A DNA stretch of 64,000 nt from Rhodospirillales bacterium (GCA_019634165.1 JAHQVT010000006.1:806001-870000), one strand, 5' to 3'. Counted from the first letter of the stretch, positions 9,166 to 19,131 are shown. Notes: generated by a model from the letters alone, not told the origin. Program-made: numbers and translations.

Positions 9166-10221
9166 TTATTCCATGTAGCGGTTTGCGTTTGCTTTCTCGA
9201 CTTCAACTTTGAACAGATCAAGCAACTTAACGCCTTCATCACCAAGGCTTTCCTGAACGTGCTTAACCACGACCGGCTGGGTTGCTGCTTTGAACTTTTC
9301 ACGGTCTTCAGCCGACAATGCGGTGATTTCCATTTTGTCTTTAAGACCGGCAAGACCACGATCAGATGCCTCGATCACGCGCGACACACCACGGCTTGCA
9401 ACAACACAAGACTGCGAAGCGTAACGAACGATTTTCTGTTGATCAGCGGTCAGCCCATCCCAGAAGGTTTTCGACAGCATCATGGTGTAAGGCGAGAACA
9501 GATGATTGGTCAGGGTCAAGTAACCCTGAACTTCGTTAAACTTGGCAAAAGTCACGGTCGGAACCGGGTTCATCTGACCATCGATAACACCGGTCTGAAG
9601 ACCAGCATAAACTTCGCCCCATGCCATCGGATATGCTTCTGCACCCAATGCCTGCATGATTTTCTGATGCGACGGCAGCGACATGGTCCGAACGCGAATG
9701 CCTTTGAAATCTTCCAGCGTTGCAATCGAATGTTTGGAGTTGGTCACAGCAAAGAACCCGCCAGTATCGGGGAAGCCAAGAACCTTCACATCAGCAAGTG
9801 TCCCTTCGATGTCTGTTGCCAAGGCTTCGCCAAACGGACCATCAAACACGTCATAGGTCGATGCGTTGCTGTCAAACGCAAAGGCAAGGTTCAAAACGTC
9901 AATACGCGGATAATAAGATGCCAGCGCACCGGTCGATGTCAGGGTTCCCTGGATAACATCATCGCGGACCATCTGAACATGTTCAGCAGCCGAACCAAGC
10001 TGGTTGGACGGATAAACTTCAACCTTGATTTCGCCATTGGTGTCGGCTTCGACGATATTGGCGAAAACAGCGGTACAAGCATGTGCCGGGTTTTCAAACG
10101 GGTCGGCTTTGTTGTCATGGGCGAATTTCAGAACCTTTGGTTCTGCAAACGCCATCGAAGTGCTGCCCATCAGCATCGCAGTTGCCAGGGCGGCTGCGCC
10201 CAAACGTTTTACGGTTTTCAT
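9166..10221 (-). CDS. dctP: TRAP transporter substrate-binding protein (DctP family)
   Basis: A 351-residue periplasmic binding protein. Residues 1-26 are a signal peptide (MKTVKRLGAAALATAMLMGS, cut after AFA). The mature part has the DctP-family order: LKFAHDN at the start, PSNQLGSAAEHVQMVRDDVIQGTLTS for ligand entry, and RVRTMSLPSHQKIMQALGAEAYPM around the carboxylate-binding Arg. The start at 10221 has an AGGAGAG box; an earlier ATG-frame extension to 10263 is not needed. It delivers an organic acid or amino-acid-like ligand to DctQM, encoded upstream in the operon. The ligand is unknown. Confidence 0.92.
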   Translation of the reverse strand: MKTVKRLGAAALATAMLMGSTSMAFAEPKVLKFAHDNKADPFENPAHACTAVFANIVEADTNGEIKVEVYPSNQLGSAAEHVQMVRDDVIQGTLTSTGALASYYPRIDVLNLAFAFDSNASTYDVFDGPFGEALATDIEGTLADVKVLGFPDTGGFFAVTNSKHSIATLEDFKGIRVRTMSLPSHQKIMQALGAEAYPMAWGEVYAGLQTGVIDGQMNPVPTVTFAKFNEVQGYLTLTNHLFSPYTMMLSKTFWDGLTADQQKIVRYASQSCVVASRGVSRVIEASDRGLAGLKDKMEITALSAEDREKFKAATQPVVVKHVQESLGDEGVKLLDLFKVEVEKANANRYME

Positions 10222-10320
10222 AAATACCTCTCCTTGATTTAACGATTTTATGGTGTCCGACATTTGTTTTACTGAGCACCCCGGCCCGGACCTGACCGGG
10301 GTTATTTCAATCGCCTTGGC

Positions 10321-11601
10321 CTAGCGGAAACCCAACAATCGCGGTATCGCAAGGGCTAGGTCCGACCAGAAGGCAAACAGGAACAGCACCCCCAACTCGG
10401 CCAACAAAAATGGCCAAAGCTGTGCCGCAATTTTTTCAAGTTTTTCACCGGTGACAGATGACAGAACAAACAGACAGGCCCCGACAGGCGGCGTCATCAG
10501 CGAGATATTCAGTGCAAGGACAAAGATGATCCCGGCATGGATCGGATCCATTCCGATCTGGATGGTCAGCGGCACAAGAACCGGGGCCAGAATGATCAGG
10601 ATGGCGTTGATATCCATCACCATGCCGATCATTAAAAGCATCCCGACAATCATGAAAATCACCATGTAGGGATTGTCTGAAACACCCAGTACCATCGTCG
10701 CAATTTCTTGTGGGATACGGTTAAAGCTCAGCCACCAACCAAGAATGGAGGCAAAAGCAATGATGACAAAAATCACACCCGTAACACGCGCGGTACGCAC
10801 CAGCATTTTAAAGAAGTCGGCAACACTCAGGGCGCGATAAACGAACACACCGATAAACAGCGCATAGGCAACCGCAACAGATGCCGCCTCAGTCGGGGTG
10901 ACAATCCCGCCCAGAATACCGCCCAGAATGATCAATGGCATGATCAGGGCCGTGATGGATGATTTGAAAATCCGCCAGACTTCCAAAAGCGACGCGCGGC
11001 GTTCATTTTTCGGAAGGTTCTTTGAACGTGCTGTCACCGCAATAACCGTCATGCAGATCAGGCAAATCATAAGTCCGGGCAAAATACCCGCAGCAAACAA
11101 CCCACCAATGGAAACCCCCATCAGGGACCCATACACCACCATCAAGCCGGACGGCGGAATGGTCGGGCCAATGATCGACCCAGCCGCCGTTACGGCACAG
11201 GCATAATCACGGCGATACCCGCGTTCGACCATGGCAGGAACAAGCGTTTTACCAAAAGCCGCCGCATCGGCCGTGGCCGCCCCGGTCAATCCGGCAAAGA
11301 AGACGGAAGCCAGCATATTGGTATGGGCAAGCCCACCGCGCAAATGCCCGACAAGCGCTTGGGCGAAATGCACCAATCGGCTGGTGATGCCGATATGGTT
11401 CATGATTTCACCGGCCAAGATAAAGAACGGCATGGCAAGGAATGGGAAAACGTTCAGACCGTTAAACACTTTGCTTGGACCCTGGGATAGGAATATCCCC
11501 CCGCCCATGTCAAACAGGCCAGCCACACCCGCCACACCAAGGGCAAAGCCAATCGGCATGCCCAAAACCATCAGAACAACAAAGATAATGGCGACGATCA
11601 T
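10321..11601 (-). CDS. dctM: TRAP transporter large permease subunit (DctM)
   Basis: A 426-residue inner-membrane protein with about 12 hydrophobic segments, the normal DctM length. The N-terminus IFVVLMVLGMPIGFALGVAG and the PTIPPSGLMVVYG and LMTPPVGACLFV loops are hallmarks of the ion-coupled large subunit. It uses a sodium or proton gradient to drive uptake. Its start overlaps the dctQ stop by four bases (11598-11601), and dctP follows 99 bases after its stop. Confidence 0.92.
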   Translation of the reverse strand: MIVAIIFVVLMVLGMPIGFALGVAGVAGLFDMGGGIFLSQGPSKVFNGLNVFPFLAMPFFILAGEIMNHIGITSRLVHFAQALVGHLRGGLAHTNMLASVFFAGLTGAATADAAAFGKTLVPAMVERGYRRDYACAVTAAGSIIGPTIPPSGLMVVYGSLMGVSIGGLFAAGILPGLMICLICMTVIAVTARSKNLPKNERRASLLEVWRIFKSSITALIMPLIILGGILGGIVTPTEAASVAVAYALFIGVFVYRALSVADFFKMLVRTARVTGVIFVIIAFASILGWWLSFNRIPQEIATMVLGVSDNPYMVIFMIVGMLLMIGMVMDINAILIILAPVLVPLTIQIGMDPIHAGIIFVLALNISLMTPPVGACLFVLSSVTGEKLEKIAAQLWPFLLAELGVLFLFAFWSDLALAIPRLLGFR

Positions 11602-12119
11602 TCCGCGCCCTCCGTAAAATCAACCGGGGTAAAGCGGCCCTGATCGCGCAAGGCAACAAGAAGAAGCTGAATGGCTGCAATCAAACTTGCGACCGGTACT
11701 GCGGCATAAGGAAGGGCAAGCGACATGCCAAAGATCATTGCCTGACGGCGCATACCGCTTTCGGCAAAATCAAACCCATAGATCGCCAGATACAAGAAAG
11801 CAGCAAGCGCAATCAGATCGACCATGAAAAGGATTGTTCTCTGTATCGGCATCGGCAGGCTTAAGACAAACATGCCAATACCAATATGTTCACGCCGCGC
11901 AATCCCCGCCGAGATCGCCAAAAGAGCAGCCCAGATCATCAAATAACGGGCAAGCTCCTCTGGCCAGGGCAGTTGCCAGTGAAAAATGTATCGATCAATA
12001 ACCCCAAGCCAAACGTCCAGAACAAGAACAAGCATCAATGCTGCAATGATGCGTTCAACCACCCAATTAAGGGACCGGCTTAGGGTTGCTGCTGTGGTTT
12101 CAACACGGCGTAATGCCAT
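11598..12119 (-). CDS. dctQ: TRAP transporter small permease subunit (DctQ)
   Basis: A small membrane protein of about 173 residues with four hydrophobic segments, as in DctQ. Conserved WPEELARYLMIWAALLAISAG covers the second segment. It pairs with DctM in the inner membrane. ATG at 12119 and TTG at 12128 are both possible starts: GGAG is closer to the usual distance for the ATG, but the TTG cannot be excluded. This is the first gene of the minus-strand operon and faces ridA across a region with three palindromes. Confidence 0.85.
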   Translation of the reverse strand: MALRRVETTAATLSRSLNWVVERIIAALMLVLVLDVWLGVIDRYIFHWQLPWPEELARYLMIWAALLAISAGIARREHIGIGMFVLSLPMPIQRTILFMVDLIALAAFLYLAIYGFDFAESGMRRQAMIFGMSLALPYAAVPVASLIAAIQLLLVALRDQGRFTPVDFTEGAE

Positions 12120-12151
12120 CGTCGCCAAATTCTCCGCTGATGAATCTTTTA

Positions 12152-12270
12152 TGTAATTTTTCTACATTCTTAGGATAATTTTGTAGCTTGTCTACATATT
12201 TTTCACATTAAATCCACATATTTTCGCCTATTGACCTTATATGAAAGCTGATTTAGGTAGTTAAACTACA
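12152..12270. promoter_or_regulatory. Three RpiR-type 15-bp palindromes in the divergent dctQ/ridA control region
   Basis: Three related 15-bp sites occur in the AT-rich intergenic region: TGTAATTTTTCTACA at 12152-12166, TGTAGCTTGTCTACA at 12182-12196, and GGTAGTTAAACTACA at 12256-12270. The first two start 30 bases apart, about three helical turns. The shape TGTA-N7-TACA is that of operators of RpiR-family proteins such as HexR. An RpiR regulator gene lies just downstream of ridA, so it is the probable ligand-responsive repressor of both directions. The third site is placed where the ridA promoter should be. Confidence 0.7.
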
Positions 12271-12327
12271 TTTTTAACTGGGTGCTGTTTTAACACATAC
12301 CCGTCAGCCAAAGCAGGGAGATTTTCC

Positions 12328-12714
12328 ATGGCGATCAAACATTACGGTAATGAACGCAGCGGTGCCGGTGGACAGAAGCTGCCATTTTCACCCGCAGTTC
12401 GCGTCGGCGACTACGTCTATATTTCCGGTCAGGTCGCAATGAAAGAAAATGGTGAAATTGCCTATGGCGGGATCGAAGATCAGACCCGTTTGACCATGGA
12501 AAACGTCAAATCCGCACTCGCTCTTGCCGGATGTACGCTTGATGACGTGTTTAAAATGAATGTCTGGCTGGCCGACACGCGAGATTTCTGGACCTTTAAC
12601 CGCGTCTATGCGGAATTCTTCCCCGGCGAACGCCCGGCACGCTCGACCGTGCAGTCCCAAATGATGGTTGACGCCAAGATTGAAATCGAAGCTATCGCCT
12701 ACAAGCCCGAATAG
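12328..12714 (+). CDS. RidA family protein
   Basis: A 128-residue RidA homologue closer to the archetype than the one at 318. It has YISGQVA near residue 31, RPARSTV with Arg105, and the IEIEAIAY ending. These residues form the carboxylate-binding Arg and catalytic Glu of enamine/imine deaminases. The start has a GGGAG box. Placement opposite an operon with a PLP-dependent DSD1 enzyme fits a role in clearing or processing the imine that enzyme would release. The rpiR and pfkB genes follow on the same strand. Confidence 0.9.
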   Translation: MAIKHYGNERSGAGGQKLPFSPAVRVGDYVYISGQVAMKENGEIAYGGIEDQTRLTMENVKSALALAGCTLDDVFKMNVWLADTRDFWTFNRVYAEFFPGERPARSTVQSQMMVDAKIEIEAIAYKPE

Positions 12715-12795
12715 TGATATTTCCCAAGGGGGTGCCATTACGATCATCCGTATTGGCATCCCTGCCCGCCTTTGAAACAGAACCGGATCAGACCG

Positions 12796-13680
12796 ATGCA
12801 ACCGACCGCCGATATCATCAGCTTACTGCGCAGCCAGTCGGGAAAATTCCCGAACCGTGAACAGCAGGTTGCCGATTATATCAGCGAGCATCTTGAAGAA
12901 GTCACCACCATTTCCCTTTCCGATCTTGCCCATAATGTCGGGGTAAGCGAACCAACCGTCATCCGGTTTTGCCGCACATTGGGCTGTGATGGATTTCGTG
13001 ATTTTAAAATGCGTCTGGCGCAGAACCTTGCGGTCAGCATGCAGTATCTGACATCCGAAGATATTTCGGATGACACCACCGCTGCAGACGTTCTTTCAAG
13101 TCACGTACTAGGTGTGATCATTGATAACCTCCGCCTGCTGCGTGATCAGATTTCATCAGATCAGGTCGATCAAGCCGCTGACATTCTGGCCAAAGCCCGC
13201 CAGATCGCCTTTTTTGGCGTTGGTGGCGGTTCAACCACAGTTGCCTTTGATGCCGCCAACCGGTTTTTCCGCCTTGGCATCCCGGCCCAATCGCAAAGTG
13301 ATGGCTATTTACAGCGCATGCTGTCTTCGACCCTTGGCCCGGATGATGTTGTTTTTGCCATCTCCACCAGCGGCCGCCCGACCGAATTGATCCATTCTGC
13401 CGCCATTGCCCGGCAATATGGTGCAAAGGTTATCTCGCTTACCAATCCCGACAGCCCGCTTGCCGCGGAAAGCGATCTGGTGATTGCAATCGAGATGCCC
13501 GAAAACCCCGACATCTATAAGCCAACCGCAACCCGCCATGCGTTTTTGGCAACGATTGACGTCATCGCAACGGCGGTTGCCCGGCGCATGCCCGATCAGG
13601 CCAAAGAAAAACTGCGCCGCATCAGGTCATCGCTTTTGACGGTCAATCCACCAACCGGCCGTCAGCCGATCGGCGATTAA
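12796..13680 (+). CDS. RpiR family transcriptional regulator
   Basis: A regulator of about 294 residues. Residues about 1-77 are the RpiR helix-turn-helix domain (REQQVADYISEHLEEVTTIS, then LAHNVGVSEPTVIRFCRTLG). Residues about 115-250 are a SIS domain (IAFFGVGGGSTTVAFDAANR and FAISTSGRPTELIHSAAIAR) that binds a phosphorylated sugar-like effector. I chose ATG at 12796 over TTG at 12772 because the latter has no ribosome-binding site. It probably binds the palindromes at 12152-12270. The neighbouring PfkB kinase could make the effector; that is inference. Confidence 0.88.
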   Translation: MQPTADIISLLRSQSGKFPNREQQVADYISEHLEEVTTISLSDLAHNVGVSEPTVIRFCRTLGCDGFRDFKMRLAQNLAVSMQYLTSEDISDDTTAADVLSSHVLGVIIDNLRLLRDQISSDQVDQAADILAKARQIAFFGVGGGSTTVAFDAANRFFRLGIPAQSQSDGYLQRMLSSTLGPDDVVFAISTSGRPTELIHSAAIARQYGAKVISLTNPDSPLAAESDLVIAIEMPENPDIYKPTATRHAFLATIDVIATAVARRMPDQAKEKLRRIRSSLLTVNPPTGRQPIGD

Positions 13681-13744
13681 TCCGGCCTGCCCCTGCCATC
13701 CGCATCCGCCTGACGGCCTCTTATTGCAAATCAAAGGTTCCCAA

Positions 13745-14695
13745 ATGCCGCAAATCGCGTTTATCGGTGAATGCATGCTTGAGCTTTCCGGTGCACAGCC
13801 GGGCACGGTATTTGGTGCCGCAAAACTTGGCTTTGCTGGCGATACGCTTAATGCCGCAACCTATATGGCCCGCACCAGCCGCTTGCTTGATCACGACGCC
13901 AAAGACAATGCAGCCTATATCACCGCCCTTGGGGTGGATGCCTATAGCAACGCGATGTTAAGCGCATGGCAATCCGATGGCATTGCGACCGGTCTTGTCC
14001 GCCAGATTGAAGGTGCTTTGCCCGGCCTTTACACCATTCAAACCGATCATAATGGCGAACGAAGCTTTTCTTATTGGCGCGATCAGGCCGCTGCAAAACA
14101 GGTTCTGGGCGGCGGACATGATGCTAAAATCAAATCCGCCTTCGCGACATTTTCCGGGCTTTATCTTTCCGGGATCAGCCTTGCAATCCTAAGCCCCGAA
14201 GATCGTTTGAAAATGATTGATTTGGTAGGTGCATTTTCCCAACAAGGCGGCAAAGTTTATTTCGATACCAACCATCGCCCGCGCCTTTGGCAAGATGATA
14301 AAACCGCAATTGCTGCCTATCAGGCCATTGCCCCGCTATGCGATACAATCCTTCCGACCTTTGACGATGACGCGGCATTATTTGGCGACACATCCCCGAT
14401 CCAAACCGGGCGCCGGTGGCTTAAAACCGGGGCCAAACAGGTAATTGTCAAATCTGGCGGTGATCCGACCTATTGGTGTGATCATGACGATCATTTTGGC
14501 ACCATCACACCGCCAACCATTACCGACATCGTGGATACAACATCGGCGGGTGATTCGTTTAACGGTGCATTTTTGGCCGCAAAATCCCACGGCAAAAGTA
14601 CGGAAAACGCCATCACCATCGCGCAAAAAGTCGCAGGCCGTGTCATTTGCCGTCACGGGGCATTGGTTGATATCAGCGACCTTGTACTGGATTAA
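13745..14695 (+). CDS. PfkB family sugar kinase, 2-keto-3-deoxygluconate kinase-like
   Basis: A 316-residue ribokinase-fold kinase. The N-terminus IAFIGECMLEL and the signature DTTSAGDSFNGAF (with the catalytic Asp) place it in PfkB, nearest in style to KdgK. It phosphorylates a keto sugar acid or similar compound with ATP. The ATG at 13745 follows an AAAGG box; an in-frame TTG at 13724 is less likely. It is third in the ridA-rpiR-pfkB operon, and its stop overlaps the tamB stop on the other strand by four bases (TTAA). Confidence 0.82.
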   Translation: MPQIAFIGECMLELSGAQPGTVFGAAKLGFAGDTLNAATYMARTSRLLDHDAKDNAAYITALGVDAYSNAMLSAWQSDGIATGLVRQIEGALPGLYTIQTDHNGERSFSYWRDQAAAKQVLGGGHDAKIKSAFATFSGLYLSGISLAILSPEDRLKMIDLVGAFSQQGGKVYFDTNHRPRLWQDDKTAIAAYQAIAPLCDTILPTFDDDAALFGDTSPIQTGRRWLKTGAKQVIVKSGGDPTYWCDHDDHFGTITPPTITDIVDTTSAGDSFNGAFLAAKSHGKSTENAITIAQKVAGRVICRHGALVDISDLVLD

Positions 14696-17600
14696 TAATC
14701 CAGTCGGTATTGAATACCCGCCTTGCTGTCAATTTCAGTAGATTCACTGGTAACACTGATATTCGGGGTGACTTCGATTTCGACTTCCACCCCGCTTGAT
14801 CCCGGCGTTGAACCGGCTTTGGTACCAACATAGACACCTTCGGTCAGATACTTTCCAACCTTTACGTTCGGGCCACCTTCACCGCCGCCAACTTGCAAAA
14901 CGTCCGCACCGATAAAGCGACGCACACTACCAACAACGTCAAGGCCTCCACCGCCGCCTGAAAGTTCATTTAGCGCACTGGCAAGCTGCACGGCTTCGAC
15001 CGCGCTCAACGTTCCTTGCGATTTTCCAAACAACACCTGCGACAGAATTTCGTCTTCTGGCAAGGACGGGACAGATGACAACACCAATTCCGGATCACTT
15101 GCCGGCCCCTGGAAACCTGCCGTCACAACCAGATCACTTGTGGTGTAGACACCTTCAATATCTAACATAGGATCAGGCGGCGTTCCGCCGGCAAACGTGA
15201 TTTTGGAATCCTTAATCACAAAGGTTTTCCCAATAACATCAAGTTGTCCACGCAAAGCTGATAGCTGCCCGACAATGATCGGCTCATCCGTCGTGCCGGA
15301 AACCTCCAATCGACCGCCCCATTCAGAATCCAATCCCCTGCCCCTTACGAACAAGCGACCGGGAATATCGACTGTCACATCAAGATTTCCAGAAAACTGG
15401 TCATCTTTTTCCTGCGCTTCTTTGGCTTTTTGCTGTTCTTCGGCAGTCGGCAGATTGGCAACTTCAATGGTTGGGACGGATTCCGGCAAGGCCAAACTAA
15501 GGTCAACCTCACCACGCAGCAACGTCACCGAACTTTTGATATCAGCAGCAGCAAGATCACCGGTAACGGTCGTATCAACATCCGCCCAGACCAGAAGTTC
15601 ATCTTTACGCGACAGTGCAACATTGCGAAGTGTGGCCACCGCATCATAGGCAACCTCCCCGCCATCTTTTAACCGAAGATCAACCGATGCCGTTAACGCA
15701 CCATTCCCGCCATCTGCCCCGGTAATTTCAGGGATCGAAAGCCCGTTTTGGTCAAACTCCCCGTTTAAGGTCAAGTAATCAAGGATGGTGCCATAGGCCA
15801 GATTTTCGTATTTCCCTTCGGCAAGTGCTACATTGCCTTTCCAACGGATGTCATCCAAGGTTCCGGCAACATCCAATGCCAGATCAACCTTGCCCGACAT
15901 CAAGTGATCGGGTGCTGGCACATAGGGCCAGAATTCGGCAATTTCGCCATCAAGACGCAGTTTGGCGGAAACGGGTGCTGACAAATCCGGGGTGAATTCC
16001 TGCTGCAGAACGGAAATGGCCATTGGAACAATCCCCTCGGCGCTCAGGACTTTAACATCCGAATTGCCAAGTGATGCCTGCCCGACCAAAGACCCTTTGC
16101 GAAGCTCCAGATCAAGCAGCATTTCAAACGGCATAATATCCTTAACCGCCTTGGATGTAATCCCGCTGATCTGACCTTTGACACTGGCCACGGGCAAAGA
16201 ACCCTTGGTTTCGCGCAAACTCGCATTCAGGTTCGCCGCACCACTAAGCCCATCAACCCCGGCAATCCGCCCCCACGGGCCAAGATCAACATCATTAAGG
16301 GCCAAGTTGGCCGTAATCGACTTTTGATTGGCTTCCTGGTCAAGGGCCGCTACAAGATGCCCGCTGCCAACCCCAAGATCAGCACGGACCTGTTGCCTGC
16401 CATCAGCAGCCAAAACCAAAGATAACGGTTTGCGCAGCGTGATGGATTGATCCCCAATAACGGTATCAAACTTGCTGGCCACAATACTCAGATCATCGCC
16501 AAGTGAAACATCGGCTGCAAGGTCGGTCTTTAAGGCAACATTCCCCTGATAAGTACCCGTACCTGTCGCCAAAATGCCAAGCGCATCAAGCCCACCGCGC
16601 AGATCAAGCGATATGTCATCAATTGCCACCGCATCTGCAACAATATCCTGACCCCTCAGCTTTGCCGAAATTTCCGCTATGTCAAAGGCGTTGGCAATGT
16701 TCGCATTAAGTTGCACATCCTCGATCATGACCGGATTTGCATCCGCCTCACTGACCATACGCAAACCTTGGGCAACTGCATCCAAAACGATGGTTTGGCG
16801 CGTCCCGTCCGGGGTAAAACCGACATCAGCGATCACTGTGCCATTGGCAAACGGCACACCAAAATCAGCCAACATTTCAGCTTCAAGATTGCTCAGTGTG
16901 ATCTTGCCGCGCAGTGGCGTTTCATAATCGGGAAGCAACACCGCGCCGGTCAAATTCAAATGATCCCCGCGCAGGGAAATGCCATCAACGCGCAACGCAT
17001 CACTTGGCAAACCAACATTTGCCCGCAGATCATATGGCTTTCCAGCGAAATCAAACTCTGCCTTATTAATCAAAGACAAAACCGATAGTGCTGACCATTC
17101 CATCTGGGTGGCCAAACGGATATTGCGAAAACTTTGCCCGCTGGCTTCAAGGTTTGGCACACGCAGGTCAAACTGGCCCGTCGGTTCGTCAATATCCCCA
17201 TTCAGGATCACCGAAAGCGTACTTGGCGCAAGCGCAACGCCAATATCGGGCGGCACGACACCTGATCCGACATCGAAATTACCCTTTACAGACAGGCGTT
17301 CAAATTCATCTGTAATATCGACCTTAACCGGGCCTTTGACCATTGCGGTATCAACCGCACTAATATCAATCGCCAGATCAAGATTGGGAAGCAACGCAAC
17401 CTTGCCCGTGATTGTTAGGGTCGGACCAATGACACGATCCAAATCAGCAATCCCAAACCCAGTTTGGCTTGCTGAAATCGCAAAATCCCCTTTTGCACCG
17501 GCATTTTCCGACCAAGACAGATTGCCAAGTCTCACCTGCCCCTGCCCGCTAAGATCAAGACCGGAAATGGGCGAGAAAATTGAAAGATCAGCAACATCAC

Positions 17601-19131
17601 CAACAAATTTGGCACCTGAAACCGCAAAGGCATCATCAAGCTGCGCATTCCCACGAAGGGTCATATCAGGCGTGGTCACAACCAGATCAGGTATGGAAAC
17701 ATCGCTGAAATCCGATGCAATCAGCGCGTTAAGGGAAAGCTCCTGCGTGGCCCCCATAAACCCACTTAAGTCACGATCATTCCAGACACTGCCAATGGTC
17801 GAAACGCCAAGGGATGCTTTGATTTCGCGATCATCCGCCTGTGGTGTAGGCATCGTTGCGCGCACCACCACCTCTTGAATGGATGAAACTGGCGTTTTGA
17901 CATCCTTGGCATTGATCGCAACGTCAATTCCAGGCATGGCAAGATCGCCCTTGGCATGCACAGTAACCCCTGCATTCCCCCACGTTGCGGCACCGTCAAT
18001 TAGTTCCGAAAGTGCAGGATCAATTGTCGCACTTGCATCGGCAATAACTTGATTTTTTTTAAGATCAAGTGCCGCAGTCGCGGTCAGATCAGCCGCACCG
18101 GGCATGGCGACGGATAGCTCGCCAAAGGACAGGATTTGCTTGGAATGATCAAAGTTTCCCGCAATCGCAAGGTCAATCTTCTTTCGTAATGGGTCGGGCA
18201 ATCCATCCGTGATCCGCTCAAATAAATCGAACCCGCCATCAAGTGAAAATGCCACGCTATCAGATGACAGTTGAACCGCGACATCACTGGAAAGGGCAGC
18301 ATAATCCGCAGTTGCAAGGTCAAGTGTTCCCTGCCAGTCATCGGCGGGACCATCACCGGCAAGGCTTATTCTAATATCGGTTGCAACTTCGGGATCAAGC
18401 CCGGCAAGGGTCATAATGATCCCTTCGCGGCCAAGTTCCCCGTCGATATTTGCGAAAAGCCGCTGTTTCGGACCATCGAAATCAAGATCAATCGCCAAAC
18501 GGTCAATGCCGCCATCACGGGGCTGTAAATTTAGCCCCGCAGTCGCCGACAGGTTTTTACCCACCGCCGCCTTACCGCGCAGCGTATAAAGGAAACTATG
18601 ACCCGTTGCCGGATCAACCAATGCGATTTCACCAAGTTCAAACGCATCAACAGAAACCGCCAAAGGCACGAAAAACCCGCCTTCGTCGTTGCTGCTAACG
18701 TCGTCGGCTTCTTCCTGATCAATCTCGCCGGGCAGGATAATGTTTACTTTTTCCAGACGGAACTGGTTGATCTGCAAACGCCCCGCCAACAGATCCAGCG
18801 GTGACCAGTCAAGCACGGCTTCTGTTACTTCAAGATCAAACCCGTCACTGGCGCGCGCCATCACAAGGCGATCCAAGGTAAGCCCGGTCCAAAGACTTCC
18901 CTTTATGTCGCCCAGTTCAAACTTGCTGTCGGTTGCAAGTGACACCGCTTCATTGATGGCCGGTGTTACCAAACGAAGTACCGGCCCGGTGCCCGCTACG
19001 CCAACCAACCCAACAAGTCCAAGCGTAACGCCAACAATCCCATAGGCGCCATAGCGCCCCCATTTCTTCATGAAACGGCGACGTTCGGTTGGCGTGCTTT
19101 TTTTCGCAGATGGATCGTCAGCCTTGGTCAA
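14692..19131 (-). CDS. tamB: Translocation and assembly module inner-membrane protein TamB
   Basis: A 1479-residue protein with one N-terminal transmembrane segment (residues about 29-50, YGAYGIVGVTLGLVGLVGVA). A very long repetitive beta-rich periplasmic part follows, and then the conserved DUF490/TamB C-terminal domain ending in GIQYRLDY. TamB spans the periplasm as a hydrophobic groove and works with TamA in outer-membrane protein assembly or phospholipid transport. The start overlaps the tamA stop by four bases (19128-19131), as in most Alphaproteobacteria. Size and layout are normal. Confidence 0.93.
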   Translation of the reverse strand: MTKADDPSAKKSTPTERRRFMKKWGRYGAYGIVGVTLGLVGLVGVAGTGPVLRLVTPAINEAVSLATDSKFELGDIKGSLWTGLTLDRLVMARASDGFDLEVTEAVLDWSPLDLLAGRLQINQFRLEKVNIILPGEIDQEEADDVSSNDEGGFFVPLAVSVDAFELGEIALVDPATGHSFLYTLRGKAAVGKNLSATAGLNLQPRDGGIDRLAIDLDFDGPKQRLFANIDGELGREGIIMTLAGLDPEVATDIRISLAGDGPADDWQGTLDLATADYAALSSDVAVQLSSDSVAFSLDGGFDLFERITDGLPDPLRKKIDLAIAGNFDHSKQILSFGELSVAMPGAADLTATAALDLKKNQVIADASATIDPALSELIDGAATWGNAGVTVHAKGDLAMPGIDVAINAKDVKTPVSSIQEVVVRATMPTPQADDREIKASLGVSTIGSVWNDRDLSGFMGATQELSLNALIASDFSDVSIPDLVVTTPDMTLRGNAQLDDAFAVSGAKFVGDVADLSIFSPISGLDLSGQGQVRLGNLSWSENAGAKGDFAISASQTGFGIADLDRVIGPTLTITGKVALLPNLDLAIDISAVDTAMVKGPVKVDITDEFERLSVKGNFDVGSGVVPPDIGVALAPSTLSVILNGDIDEPTGQFDLRVPNLEASGQSFRNIRLATQMEWSALSVLSLINKAEFDFAGKPYDLRANVGLPSDALRVDGISLRGDHLNLTGAVLLPDYETPLRGKITLSNLEAEMLADFGVPFANGTVIADVGFTPDGTRQTIVLDAVAQGLRMVSEADANPVMIEDVQLNANIANAFDIAEISAKLRGQDIVADAVAIDDISLDLRGGLDALGILATGTGTYQGNVALKTDLAADVSLGDDLSIVASKFDTVIGDQSITLRKPLSLVLAADGRQQVRADLGVGSGHLVAALDQEANQKSITANLALNDVDLGPWGRIAGVDGLSGAANLNASLRETKGSLPVASVKGQISGITSKAVKDIMPFEMLLDLELRKGSLVGQASLGNSDVKVLSAEGIVPMAISVLQQEFTPDLSAPVSAKLRLDGEIAEFWPYVPAPDHLMSGKVDLALDVAGTLDDIRWKGNVALAEGKYENLAYGTILDYLTLNGEFDQNGLSIPEITGADGGNGALTASVDLRLKDGGEVAYDAVATLRNVALSRKDELLVWADVDTTVTGDLAAADIKSSVTLLRGEVDLSLALPESVPTIEVANLPTAEEQQKAKEAQEKDDQFSGNLDVTVDIPGRLFVRGRGLDSEWGGRLEVSGTTDEPIIVGQLSALRGQLDVIGKTFVIKDSKITFAGGTPPDPMLDIEGVYTTSDLVVTAGFQGPASDPELVLSSVPSLPEDEILSQVLFGKSQGTLSAVEAVQLASALNELSGGGGGLDVVGSVRRFIGADVLQVGGGEGGPNVKVGKYLTEGVYVGTKAGSTPGSSGVEVEIEVTPNISVTSESTEIDSKAGIQYRLDY

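Noticed and set aside
16979..17878. A 299-codon open frame on the plus strand inside tamB
   Set aside because: It is antisense to a strongly supported tamB reading frame, has no ribosome-binding site and a Ser/Arg/Thr-rich composition typical of a shadow frame.
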